Shown: positions 50,081 through 63,200 of the stretch, in pieces | Numbering within the stretch: position 1 is the stretch's first letter | How the letters are laid out: each line of letters starts with the position of its first letter | Assembly: GCA_003993805.1 (NCBI GenBank) | Contig: RSEF01000002.1 | Span: forward strand, 72,581,837-72,645,836 | From: Himantopus leucocephalus | Taxonomy: Eukaryota; Chordata; Aves; Charadriiformes; Recurvirostridae | DNA length: 64,000 bases | Reading direction: 5' to 3' | The notes under the pieces: generated by a model | What the model saw: the letters and a program-made list of their open reading frames with translations, nothing else | Databases searched by the model: none | Told to the model about the DNA's origin: nothing | Made by a program: the position numbers and the translations under genes

Positions 50081-52974
50081 TAAACAAACAGTACAAGCAA
50101 CAGGCAAGGATGCTCCTCCTAATATGCCCAATACAAGAGCGGTGGATGCAGGAGCGTGCAAGGATGCAGACTGCAGACAGGGACCACGGTCCCATGCTCT
50201 CCCTGATCAGCACATCCTTTGGGCACTGCTGGAGAAGAATCCAGGGCCAGATATGAACATTGGTGTGACCCAGTTGGGCATTTTTCTTCTTATGCCTGAT
50301 TGCTAGGTGACTGCTAGTTTGGGGCACCTTATTTGGGACGGATTTCCAGTGTCCATTACCTCACTCGCGGCTGTGGGTGCTCTAAAAAGTCTCTGGTAAT
50401 GGGCATCCAAAAAAAGGCAGCAGCCGATATTCATGAAGCCTACTGAAAAGGGAGGCTATAAACATTTTTCTCCCTTTACGCTGTCCCAGGGGAATGAACT
50501 CCCCAGCAGATGAGCACTCTTTTATGCAACCGTGTATTTGTAGTTATTTCACTTTCACAGCATTGAGAACCCTCGTAAACTCCCGTTGTGGATCCCCCTG
50601 ACAGGCTGATGCACTTCCCTCTTCAAATCTGCTTTTACCCTAAGAATCCCAGCTCACTCGCTCCTCCACCAAGCAAGGCTCGCCTTTATTATTCTGCACA
50701 GAGACCGGCTCATAATGCAGTAGCCTGATGAAAGTTCAGCACTACCCTTGAGCGGTCCACATGACAGCCCAGCTTCACGGGAACACATGTTCTCCATGGC
50801 GCAGCAAGCTGCATCAGGATGACGTTGGAAACATTAATTACAAACATGCCTGCCAGGCCCACAGCTCTCATGCTCTGAAACAATAAGAGCAGAAGGACAT
50901 TGAGAAGGGACTTAGATGTCAGAGGACGTGGAGGAGTAGTTCCCTTGCAGACTCCATCACTGTTGTTTTTCTATTGTGATAATTATCTGGCAGGGCAAGC
51001 CTTTGTACATGCACTGTACAAACCTAACATTTTCCATCCTATAAAAGAGCTGCTTTATGTTTAGTGGCCATCTAGTGATGACTGACATCAGTGACAGGAA
51101 GAATTTAGTTTGGCTCTTCTCACTCGTGCTTTAGCTATCTTTCACCTGCATCTAATCTTTTGGCACACTGTTAGGGCACAGAAATAGGTCAGCAGGAGTC
51201 CAGCTGACTGCAAAAGACCATTAGGAAAAAAAAAATCACCTTTGAGTCTTACTTCTTTTCTGTCTATGTACTAAATAGATCTTAAAACTTCAGCTCTACG
51301 TGTCATTTGGTCATATGAACATTCACATGAAGCTGATTGTTCATGCTAAACTTTACTGTCAAATCCAGTAAGATCCCAAGCCCCAGCAAAGGACAAGACT
51401 GACTTCAGAGTCACCGGTGAGAAGAGTGTGACCTACTCAACTTGAAAACTCTGATTCATCCTACTTTGGGGCATCTTAAACCTCCACAGATTATTGGCTT
51501 GTACTTGTTTTCATGTGTTATGGTAAGAATGAATAAAAACACACCTCATCATTTTTGGGAACAGAGAAGGTTATTTAAAATGAAACTGGCAGCTTTGCAC
51601 TGATACATGGGAACATTCCCCAAACTAGGACAGAGTCCTACCCTGAAGTCAGGAAAGTCTGTAACTTGCTACATAGCTAAAACACCTCTCAGCCAGCTCA
51701 AATCCACTTGCAAAACCAGTAAGATTTTTTCATAAAGCAACTGATGCTTCAAGAAGTTTTGCACTTGCAGTACCCAAGACAAGGTCAAGTCCTTTTCATT
51801 TATTCTCCCCTTGGTCACACCACTGCACCTTCCCTGGTGTCACACTGGCAAAGATGACAAGAATGAGGCCACTTTCTTCAACAGCAAGCTAAAATACATA
51901 ACACCTTTTGTAATTAGCCCATTAGGCTCCCTAAGCTTCTTGGGCACCAGGGAAATACCAATGACTTCCTTGGGATTACTCCTGATTTACACTAAAGAGT
52001 CAAGGCCTACTGTAGCTTCACGTTGTCAGTAAGAAAATCAGACAACTATTTCAAGAGAATAAAGCGAAGAGAGAGGACAGGGCATATGTTTACATTTAAA
52101 AGCTTTTTTATGTTGCTCTAGGCAGAGAAAGATCAAGGTTTCCAAAACATATCCACAGGAGGTCTCTTTGCAAACATAGCTGTTCTTAAGTTAGTTTTAT
52201 CCTACCTAGCAAGACAGAACAGCAGAGACTTTCCACTGCCTCTCCCATTACTACTGCTGTAGCCTCTCTCTGCTACCACCACGCCTGCACCCTTCTGTGC
52301 CCGCACCATCCTCTTGGTGTGCCTACACAGCATGCAAAAGCGTAACTGGATTTCATGCAGCCACCTCCAAGCAGGTTTGAAGTCACCAGCTGAAGAAGCC
52401 ATAGCAGGCTTCATCACAAGTAGCAACAAGGGTACAAGCCCACTAGGTGCCTGGGCAAGCACCACTACCTGCTACCTTGGGCTGGATGAAGTCCAAGCTA
52501 CTATGTCTTTATTGATATTACTACCTGCACTGACCACCCTAGCACAGATGCACCCATCAGTCACGCAGCGTCAGCACACCCTTTTCAGGGAACCAGCATC
52601 GCATGTGCTCGGGCTTGCCTACGAAATCCTGCCCTGACCATACAGCTCCCTCCACCAGAGGACCCTGGGCAGGACTGCTGCGAAGGCCAGGCTTTTAGAA
52701 ATTCCGTCGTTACCACTTCTGCCTGAAGAAACGGTGACCCACTGCTGTCACCATCATCAATAGCCGAAACCTTCTGTGCTATACTTGTGGCGAAAAAGGG
52801 AAAAAAAAAAGATTAACCACATTTTTTCCTCTCTTTTTGTTCCTCCCATTTGCTGTTTCTGCGTCTGAGGCCACTGCATGCATTATCAGCCTGTCTCATA
52901 AAAGCTTGTCCAGGGTTTTCACACAGCAACACTGGCAAGAAAGACATCTTAAAAACAATACAGAAATGTGACAA
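50081..52974 (-). other. GFOD1: GFOD1 intron 1, continued
   Basis: The left end up to about 50460 may still be old LINE sequence. Beyond that, no gene or mobile element is recognised. Confidence 0.45.
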
Positions 52975-53090
52975 ATAAGGTTGTGAGCTGTCTGAGGAAG
53001 GAGCTGCTTTCTTGCTCCATGTTTACAGGGTACACTGAGCTCACATTGGGCTCCCATGTGCTAACACAGTGCAGGCACAATAGTTGGTAA
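52975..53090 (+). repeat. Possible ancient interspersed-repeat tail
   Basis: The wording GGTTGTGAGCTGTCTGAGGAAGGAGCTG followed by TTGGGCTCCCATGTGCTAACACAGTGCAGGCACAAT resembles a widespread amniote repeat tail (approximately GATTGTAAGCTC ... GGGGCAGGGAC ... TACAGTGCCTAGCACAATGGGG). Similar fragments occur at about 53797-53825 and 61750-61770. Family assignment is not certain. Confidence 0.35.
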
Positions 53091-56000
53091 ACCAGAAACA
53101 CCATCCAAGGGCAAGGCTTTTAACTTGTTTTTTCCAACTTGACTCCCTTCCAAGGAGATCATGCCCCTTCAGTAGCAGGATGAGACCCTTCTCCTTCCCT
53201 TCAGAGCACTGTCAGGGTGTAAACAGTCACCACCCTCTCACACCATGTAAAGGTTGTCACCAACCACTCTTCCCATCTCACAGCTTCTCAAGTCACTCAT
53301 TTCTGTTCCCAGAATATATCTTTCAGACAAAATCAAAAGTGATTTACATCTCAGCAGGAAGCCCGCGTCCTTCCAGGCACTACTGGCTCCGTTCCTTTTG
53401 TTTAAACAAAAGATTTTCCCCAAAAGCTGCACGGAGAAAGGGGCTCTTTAGCTGTTTTGTTCTGTGGTTTGCTTGCAGAAGTCTCTTGCTGGAAGCCTGT
53501 GGGGCTCATGCTGAGGCTGCTCTAGTTGGAAATACAGGCAGAAGGTATTTCCTGATGATTTAGCACGTATTGTCTGCATGGACATGAGGTGATAAGTAAT
53601 TTAGTTCTGCTTTGCTTCGCAGACTCTTCCGAATGCACTGCCCCAAAAATGCTCTAATCATAAAACTATGCCACAAAAATGACTGGAAAGTTTCCTGCTA
53701 TTTCTTTCTTCCAGCATTACAACACGTGTTTCTGTGCTAAAATTTAACTGATTTTGTTTAACTTACTATTTCCTCCTGGCCTGTCTTTGTGCCAAATAAA
53801 GTTGTAAGCTCTCAGAGAAAGGAACATATATATTTACACACTTCAAATACAGTTCTTTTGGCCTTGAAAGGAGCCTAGGGATGCTACAGGAAAATAAATA
53901 ACAAACTTCTTTAGATCACTGACCTGAATCTGGCCTGGTCTGTGGCAAATCTCCCTGTTCTTTACAGCCAGGAGAGGCAAGAGAATGAATGCCACTCAGG
54001 GTTAAAACACTTTATAAAAGATGCTGTAATCCAGGGCTGACCACATCATATGCTTCTACATCCTGCCAGTCCCTGCATCCTACAAAAGCTCCTGAAGAAC
54101 AAACATACACCAAAAGAACCAGGGCTAACTATGAGAGTCCTAAATATTCGTGTTCCCTGAGCTCATGCCAGATGCTGTCTCCTTTTACGAGTGATGTCTT
54201 GGAAACAGAGAAGGTACATACCAGGGGGAATGCCACAGCTGTAAGCACAGCCTGATTTAGCTTAAGAAGATGGAAGAAAAGAATGCCTACCTCCCTGAAT
54301 CCCACCTGGACGCAGATCAGACATCAGCATAAAGCAGCCAGGCTTTACCTGGGTTAGAGGGCACTGGCAAGGAAACAATAAAAATCTCTTCCCTGCGAGA
54401 CAGATCTGAACACATCAATGCTGAATGTATGCTGACATTAATTTCCCTGTTTAATTACTATAGCAGAGTATTTCTTGGCAATTCAAAAGAAGCTTTTCCA
54501 GTCTCTCTGCACCTGAAGCGCTAAGCTGATGCCTCACACACAGTACATCTTTACAAGCAGTGCAAAGACTGGTTACTGCTAGAGAGAGGGTAACCTGAAG
54601 GCTGAGCAGGAGGACGTTTTCACTTCAACACCTAGATAACACACAAATACAGGTAAGGCTTCTGCAAGCAAGAAGCGGGAACTGCAGGCAAAGACACCGT
54701 TGTGTTTGCTTTTTCTCAATTTGTTTCCTGCTGGTTCTCAGGGAGAACAAATCACTATGCCCAGTAACAACTCTACAGTCTTTTTGTTCCAGAGGAAGAA
54801 TAAATTAGTTTTACTGTGCCAAATTCTGGTTTGGAAAATTACCATTTACCTACTCGTGAACTTCCCCATAATGACAGCAAGCATACAACTCCCTCCCTTG
54901 GCTCAGCTAGCATGGGCAGCAATTCGTTGTGCTGCTTGACGAGCAGGACCTTTCAGCACTGTAAAGCCTGCATTTCAGAAATTGGTGAATGAGCTCCTGC
55001 TGTCTGGAGGGGGGGGCGGGGAATAAAGAAATCAGAGATCAGAAATGCCCTCATAAATCAAAATATTGCTTCACAGTACATGTATTTGCCAGATCCAAAT
55101 GCATTACAAGAAGGATTCACACTGAATGCAATTCACCAAAGCGTGAATTGTAACTGCAGGATGCATTCGCTTCTTGCTGGAAAGACTTTAGCATCACCTG
55201 CCAGTTGTTTTTCCCACTAATATTTGTTCTTACCTCTGCAAGCTAAGGTGTAAAACTTCAGAAGTAACCTTCCATTTCTGTATATCCAAAATATCTGACC
55301 ATATAATTAGAAGAGTAGACCCCTCTAGTATAGAGAAAAACCTTTGGGCAGTGGTTTTCTCCAATTCTTCGGATGAGAAGACTTGCTTTTGGTGGTATAG
55401 CCCACTCTGCCTTGCTCACTATCCCAAACGCTGCGGATCAACTAGACTCCCAGAACCACTCCTCCTAGGCACAAGTTGTTTGGGGCCTCTGTCTTCATTT
55501 GGGATCTGCTGCCTGAGGGGACTGCAAGGCTGGAAGGAAAAGTTGCTCCCTTTGAGGCTTACAGGTGGATAGAGATTTTTTTTTCCCCCCCAAGTTTTCT
55601 TCTTGAAGATTCAGACTTTGTTGGGGCTTTTTTTAAAGGGAGATTTATTGTCTCAAAATACCAGCCAAAAATCTCATAGTTAAGTTAACTATAGTTAACT
55701 ATTTAGAAGTTTGTGGAAGCCAGATATAAATAGAGATCTTAGTATTCCTGTTTGGAAAGTGTATGACAAAGAAATATGCTCTTTGCTCACCCAGTGTGCC
55801 TGTTCGTCCTGATGGCTTAAACACCAGTATTTCAGTGAAAAGACAGCAGAGCAGAAAAGCATTCTGGGGGTCAAAAGGCAAACAAGCACACTGATCAGTT
55901 TATCCCAGCTATTTTGTGCCAGAATTGGGAGGTTGTTCTTTTACCTTCTCCTTCTTTCACAGGTGAAAAATTGTCTTTGCACCCTTCCTCAATTACTGGT

Positions 56001-56554
56001 CGTGGCAAGGGGAGGTTAGAAAGTCCAGTGCAGAGCAAGGCATTTGTCCTCAAGCTACGGTGGTGGTGCTGTCAGCATTGCAGAGCTCTCATCTCCCCAG
56101 GTTATCAGCTTACCTGGCCATCTGGCAAACTACAGGCTTAAACAGTGGTTTTCTTTCTGCATTTCTACATCCAAAGATTGGATCCCTTCATTTTAAAACA
56201 ATGTCCATGTACAGTGGTTATGGTCTGCCTTCTGAGATTGGACTGCACTATAAAAGCAGCTAGCAAGACTCTGCCACAGTCAGTAACAATATAAGAATTA
56301 AGGCGGGGGAATGAGCAGTTATAATTGTGGAAGGGTTAGGTGTTAAGATGATCGCTCATTGACATGACCCTCTCATTAGTTCTTTCATTCTAATCAATGC
56401 TAGTGGCTTTTGTACATGGCCCAAACACTTATTTTATTCCACCATATTGCTTGCTCCTACCTGATGTCTTTTTTCAAGTGAATGGGCAACTAATGTTAGA
56501 AGCCAACACTTTCAGAAGTGGCCATTGATTTTGGACAATTCTGAATTTGAGAAC
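53091..56554 (-). other. GFOD1: GFOD1 intron 1, continued
   Basis: No gene is supported. It contains a perfect 18-base palindrome at 55683-55700 and a G-rich run at about 55009-55021. The 159-codon frame starting at 53084 has no recognisable domain. Confidence 0.5.
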
Positions 56555-57231
56555 TGTCCTGATTTGAGATAAAACAGAACCAATTTTCTGTTCAGTAACT
56601 TCACTTTTTAGCTGGGCCTCTTTTAACTACTGAAATTAACAGCATATTGTGCAGAAACTGTTCACTCTCAGAGCGGTAAGACCTATGTTTATAGCTGATG
56701 CCAAGGTATGGTATGCAGAGAGGCTCTTGCTTATACTTATTGCTATAACACCCAAGGGCAGCTCACTTTGTGGTGTGCCCTGTTGGAGGGTTGGAAGAGG
56801 AAAAGTATAGAGGGGTCCCACCAGGACAGGTGACCCAAAACTGACCAACAGGGTATTCCATCCCATCTGCCTTGTGCTCAGTATAAAAGCCGAGGGATCA
56901 AAGGGTCAGCCCTTTTTTTCTTCAATGGCCAGTGTCCAAGGAGGATTCTGTCTGTTTGTCTGCCTTTGATCCCAATCCTGATGCGTAATCCAGTTCCCAT
57001 CCATCACTAAGTCCAGTCTGGGACTTCCCTAGTGCCAGCCAGTGTCACGACTGTCATCCTGGGAGCTTGATATGGTTTTGTATCTATTATTTTTTTATTA
57101 GTAGTATTTCATTAAAATAGTTAAGTTCCTTCTAAACTCGTAAGTATCTTTCTCCTACCTCTCCTCAGACAGAGGTAGGTGAGAGCATCTTTCGTTCTGC
57201 CTGAGTGGCCAGTCTGGCCCAAACCACAACA
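56555..57231 (+). mobile_element. Solo LTR, avian ERVL-type, with perfect target duplication
   Basis: The element starts TGTCCTGATTTGAGATAAAA and ends CTGGCCCAAACCACAACA, giving TG...CA termini. Identical pentamers AGAAC flank it at 56550-56554 and 57232-57236, a 5-base target-site duplication as used by ERVL-type integrases. Promoter and 3'-processing signals are visible: TATAAAAG at 56882-56889 and ATTAAA at 57111-57116. No gag, pol or env sequence adjoins it, so the internal part was lost by LTR-LTR recombination. It is related to, but clearly different from, the LTR at 19041-19596. It is antisense to GFOD1. Confidence 0.94.
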
Positions 57232-60200
57232 AGAACCCAGCGTGGATGCCTGCAGCACAGTTGCCTCAGGTGTTCTGAGTGATGAAATGCATGCACATGC
57301 TCAGCAATCACAAAAGTCAGACCTAAAGGATCGCTCTTCTTCCTTACTATTCCATTTAACAGGAACGCTACTGCCAGTGGAGCTTAGCTTGTATAAGTGG
57401 AACTTACCAAAATGCCATGAAGCTGCCTGGGGACTCTCCAACTTCCTCCACATGGAAGGTACCCAGATGGTACCTTCCCAAGGCACTGATGGGCAGCATT
57501 TTTAAGTTTAGGGATCAACAGACAGCGTCATCTCTGCAAGGCCAGTCCATACGTAACCAAACTACCGACCTGCAAACTTACACTTTAACTTCAAGAACAT
57601 ACCTCCCTTTTTCACTAGTTACAACGAAGCCACCCCATACTACTGTCAGTGATGTATGATACAGCATATCCTCTCCAATTCTCCAAGGTCTTAAATGACT
57701 CAACTGCTTCAGTTTGTATGTGCAGAGACAGTTTCTATGACTATATTTAGTTTTAGAGAGGGTCTGGAAAAGTGATATCACCACTGGAATGAGGAAGTAT
57801 TTATCCCCCAACTGGAAACACATGATGATGATGTAAAGGTGCTATTTGGAGAGCTCTATTTATATGGCTGTTTCCTGAATCTTAACGTGACTCAGAGAAT
57901 CTTAGGACGTAACGTGGTGCCACCACCATAGTCTGCGGGAATCACAACCAAAGTTTCGCAAAAAGCTTGACTAACAGCAAGTTACCACAGCACTAAGAAG
58001 CAAGACTGAGCAACGGATCCTGAAATTTAATGACTTGACCAGTTTGTTATCAATGGATTTAAACTGCACTATTAATGGTAGACCAGTGACAGAATTACAT
58101 GGAAAATAGCCAACAACTGCAGCATAATAAATATGCAAGGACAGTAAGTGCAGAGTGAAATTTGATGTCACTAATTACTGCTTGTTGCAATTATTCTGCT
58201 TTCATGGATCAATAAGCGGTTTCCCAAAGCCAATTCCCTCCTGCTTCCTGACCAGTCAGGAGTTTCTGTGATAATCAGTTGTTTAGAAGTACTTTCTGTA
58301 AGGTTTACAAAGGCAGAGGAGATCCAGCTGCAGAACAAGCTCCCAGGAGCAAGTCTTGTGAACCCAGTATGAATGTTTCCCGAAAGGACTGCAAACCTTT
58401 TCACTCAGACAAGAACACGCCTCCATTAAAGGGAACAGCATTCAATCAATTTTCTTTCTTTTGACCTTTAAAAAATAAAAATAAACTAGAACACAACTCT
58501 GTACTCTGAGTGAAAATTGCCAGAAGCCCTATGACTGACCAGTCTGTTTGATGTAGCAGGCTGAAGAACATGGCAAAGGTTATTACAAAGAGGAAGGAAA
58601 ATAAGAATCAAAATGTCACACCTATGAGTGCCAGTGATCGCACTGAAGGCAAGCCAAGCCCATTAGAAACGGCAGTAAGGTAACGTGGCATTAGCATTCC
58701 TAATTTGGTATTAACACACCTAACAGATCTTGGTCACTCTTGCAAAGCCAAGGCAAAATCCAGCAACAAATACAGGATGATCTAAGGCAAGAAGTTCCCT
58801 GTGCAAATCATCATCTAATGACTTTGTTACTCCACGTGGATCTCTGTTTACATACGATTGCCTGTTTCAGCTCCAGCCTTGTTTCTGGAACTCATCCATA
58901 TCCGTCCTTAACAACTGCATTATTCTATATACCGTACTGGCCCATGTACCAGGACATCAATCAAGCAGCGCACAAACTGCTATCCTGTCAAAATGGCAGC
59001 AGCTTTACACCTGCTTTGCACAAAACAGACAAACAGAATAGTGAATCAAACCATGTTTATAGTTTATATTTGATTAACTGATTATTCACTTCTTGGAAAG
59101 TTTAATATTTAATGAAATCACAGGGTAATGAAACGGTGCTACATTGCTCACTTCTTAAGGACAGAAACTCCCATTGATTACAGGAGCACATGGGATGCCT
59201 AAATACAAGATAGCTGAAAACACAGGAGAAAAGAGGTTCAGGAAGGAGGGGATCATAGCAATTATTTCCTTGACAGTGGTTTGTGATTTTTCCCCTTCAG
59301 TTATTCTAGCAGGAGGTGGATTTGCGTCCAACAAGAAAAAAGAGCTAAGGTAAAAACACCACAGCCCCCGCCCCCGGAAATTTTTTAAACTTCAGGAAAA
59401 ATGGGAAATAGGAATCATCTACCAAATAATCCTCATGTTGCTGTACCAGTGAGGAGTCCTCAGTGATCACATACAGCTGAGTCACATGGCCCTGGGTTCT
59501 CTGTGGACACCATGAACATCAAGGGTTCCCTGTCACATCCCAGAACAGTCTTACATTTCTGCTGTAACACAATAGCTCCCACACCAGTCCTCCAACTCTT
59601 TACTGGGCCACCTGTCCTCTTTTATGCCCCTCATAGTTCCCAGTCTTCAAGAAAAACCCAGGGTAAGTCTTGCTGCTGCACCCTGTTCAGTGTCCCATAT
59701 GAAGATACAAGCCCCACCTGCAGACAGCATCACAGACACCACCAGCACCATACTACTTAGCCTGGAAAGAGAAACAGAGCCAAGCTTCTACTTTAACTGG
59801 GCGTAGGCTGATTGAAAATCATTTTTCAAAACATCTGCTTATTTACTTCTCCAGTATGAAATACGGCTTTTCTAAAACTGCATTTCCTCAGCAAAGGTCT
59901 GCTATCAGTAAAAATGTTCAGGATTTTAGATTGTGAAAGAGGTACGGATGTTTCAGTCTTCAGCAAATAGCTTTCCTTGCTCTTTCCTTGTCCTTTCAAG
60001 ATTCAGCAATCAAAAACTTCAGCTAATTGCAAGACATCTGCAATATAATCAGAATCAAAAGTGTCCCATTAGCCACAGTTTGGTTGCTGAATCCCCTCCC
60101 CAAAATATTTAGTTTAGGAGGCCAGAAAAAAAAAAGATAATCCACAATATCAAACCCACTTTTGTTACTGTTTAAATCTTTCAGAGAATTAAAACATACC

Positions 60201-63200
60201 ATCACACTCTTCCATAACCGAGCAGCAGTGCTGGCACTGTGCAATTAATCATCATATAAGGTTCTTGTCTTGTTACTGTCACAGACTATGTTAATTCAAT
60301 AGTTTGTCAAGATTACAATGCTAATATAACCATTGATTGCTTGTATTCCTTATTACACAAACATTGTAAAGGATTAATCATACAGCATCCGGCATCACTA
60401 ATGCGACCTCACAATACTACAACAGGTATTAATAAATTGTTCAGGTTGTCTCTCAGGACATGTAAAAGCCATCATTTTTATGACTCTGTTCAAACCTGAT
60501 TTCTCCTGCTTTACTCGTGCCCTCCTGTTACATACAATACTCTGATTGGCTTTTCTTCCTCCTCTGCATCTTATCTCTGGCTAATTTTATGAGCAGTTTC
60601 AACTCTATGTGAACTGACGGCACACAGATGCACAACTATTTCCAGGCTTCTGACTTTCAACGCTCGGCAAATACTTGTCCTGTCTTTTGGACAGCACATC
60701 CACATCATCTAGCCTTCCGCTCAAGCACAACACAGGAAAAGGGAATGTTTCACTTCCCATTGAGTTACGCCTCCTCTTGCTTTTCATCCTGGGGACAAGA
60801 CAGTTTAGCCCCATATCACTAGCTGTCATCTTAGATATGTACTTCTTGTAGGTCTACAAATCTGGATTACGCTGAAAGTCTTGCTGAGACGGAGCTTCTC
60901 CTAATAGCTTCTCCTGATTTCCTCAACTCTGCAGGAGGACACATTTCTTCCAGACCAGAAATATGCCTCTTTGAAAGTTTCACTTGAAAAGGGTTAAGCT
61001 AAACAGAAAAATGGGTTGGCTGTTCCCAAACAGAGCTACCTTCAAGTGGAGCAGTTAATAACAGAAACTGCACTTTAAATTCACAACTTATTCTAGCCTA
61101 TGTTAATACAGAGGGGTAGACAGGACATCCTGCACGTACTTTTTACACAGCGTCTGTGCAGTTCTTCCTTTCTCAGGCATCCAGCACTGAACATCTCAGT
61201 GACTCAGACATCATTTCCTCCAGTCCCAATAAAGAGAAGCTTGTTCTCTCCCACCCAGAAGGTTTTGGCAAAGATCACAGTCCAAGCCTGTCACTATCAC
61301 CTCACTCACCACCATCTTTACCAGCTCTCTCCACACATTCTTGCATCAAACTTATCTTTAGGCTCAAGGCTTTCAGCATTAGCTTATCTTTGGTTTCAAG
61401 GCTTTCCATCACTTACCCTCACCCTATCTATCATTCCTCACTCACTACTGAGGCATCGATTCCTGCTTCTGAAGCCTTCCGCTATCACCCAACTATCAGA
61501 TTTTCCGAAGTGCGTTTTCCTGCTTTCCTTCATCCCGCCTTTCCTACCACTACTGCTCATCTGCTCTATTTTTTTCTGTGTCAACTTCTCAGTGCCATCT
61601 ATATCAGAACTGATGTCTGGCTTGTGAAAAAATATTATGGCCTTGTCTTCTCTGCAGTCCCCCATGTACCATCTATATCCATCTGTTATATATTGATTTC
61701 TCTGAAGATGAAAAGCTCATCAGACAGAATCAGCTTTCTGCTCGGTGCTGATACAGTGCCTAGCACAGTGGAGTAGTGGTTATATGCCAGATATGGCCTA
61801 TGGTACGGTAATGTGTAACATGATAACATCTCTTGTACGTATGTACTATGTAACGTATAGTAACGCAGTGCATATCTAATATATGGCCACATGCATCTTT
61901 GCTTGTTCTGGATTAAAGTTGTCTGTACACCAAAAGAGCCAAGACATAGAAGTGAGCGAACAAAATACACCACTACTTTTGCTATTTGAATGTAAATCTG
62001 AAATTTTAAAGTAAGATAAATATTTTAGAATACAAGTATCCTAATTTAGTTTATTAGTAGCCACCCACAGAAATGGTAAACAATTATAGTCTAAACACTG
62101 GAGTCATTCTTAAAACCTTTCCCAAGCACTCACAGATTCCCCAGTCCATCTGTTGTGAAAACAGTTATATCTGTATCATGCTTTATTTTAGCATAGCTTA
62201 TTCCACTCTCCTTACAGGAAGAAACTACACTGGTGTAAAACATTTTTATAACTATACAGCTGCACCAGCATTGCTTCTGTTAGTGTAACTATTTCAGGTT
62301 TCATAATAGCTTAACAAGTAAAAGTCAAGCCTTAGTTTAGCCCATTGAGTCATAAACTCATATAATATCATCGTACAGAATCTAACCTTAGTTTATGTTT
62401 TTTCCCCATTTTAAAGGTGAGCAGTTGTAACGCATTCTGGAGTCATGCTTGATGTTTCCCTCACACCTCTGGAGCACCTTACCACTGTTCTCCGAGGTCA
62501 TGTCTACACGGCAAGCAGACTATGACTGCCGAACATGCTGACACACTTTAATGAGTTTTACTCTGGCAGCAGTAGCAATGAAATCACAGCAGCATGGACT
62601 ATCACAGAGCAAAGGATGCACAGTGGCTTTGCAAAGGATGTGCTGATGTCTGTGCTACTCCAGCTTCACTGTTGCTAATCACCAACCTGGCTAGGTTAGG
62701 GCATGCAGGGCACCAACGAGACATCATTGTATTTGGGGAGTTTTGGGCTGCCAGGGCAGAAAACTAGGACCCTCACCCTGTTCGTGTTGTGCTCCCACCT
62801 TCTGTACTTGAGAGCCTGGGCCCTCTGCTGCTATGGTCCAGAATGCTCGAGATGTGACAGCCATTTCTCCTGCCTGAAGCATAGAGAAAATCTTCTTTGT
62901 CTTCTGCGCATATTGAAAGGATGGAACCACATTCAAATGTGGTCAAATCTACGGTACAAGGCGGTCCTAAAACAAGGCAATGGCACACATGTCAAAAGCA
63001 TAACCAATCATCAATGACAACTTCTTGCTTGTCCAGACATATAAACCAAGCACAGATTAACCAGCTCTGATTGTGCAAGATATTTTTAATCCAGCCTTTT
63101 AGGTGACTTAGCAGCATTGGCAAAAGCCTGAATGACAAAAAGGGAATTTTACTGCAGTGTCTGCTTAAAACTACATAAGCTCTCAGTTACACTTTTCCGG

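Noticed and set aside
53084..53563. A 159-codon frame
   Set aside because: No recognisable domain, within a large intron, with an old repeat fragment at its start.
61100..61776. Overlapping frames of 175 and 206 codons
   Set aside because: Both are low-complexity Ser/Leu/Pro/His-rich, run through CT-rich DNA in two frames at once, show no domain, and end in a phrase that resembles an old repeat tail.
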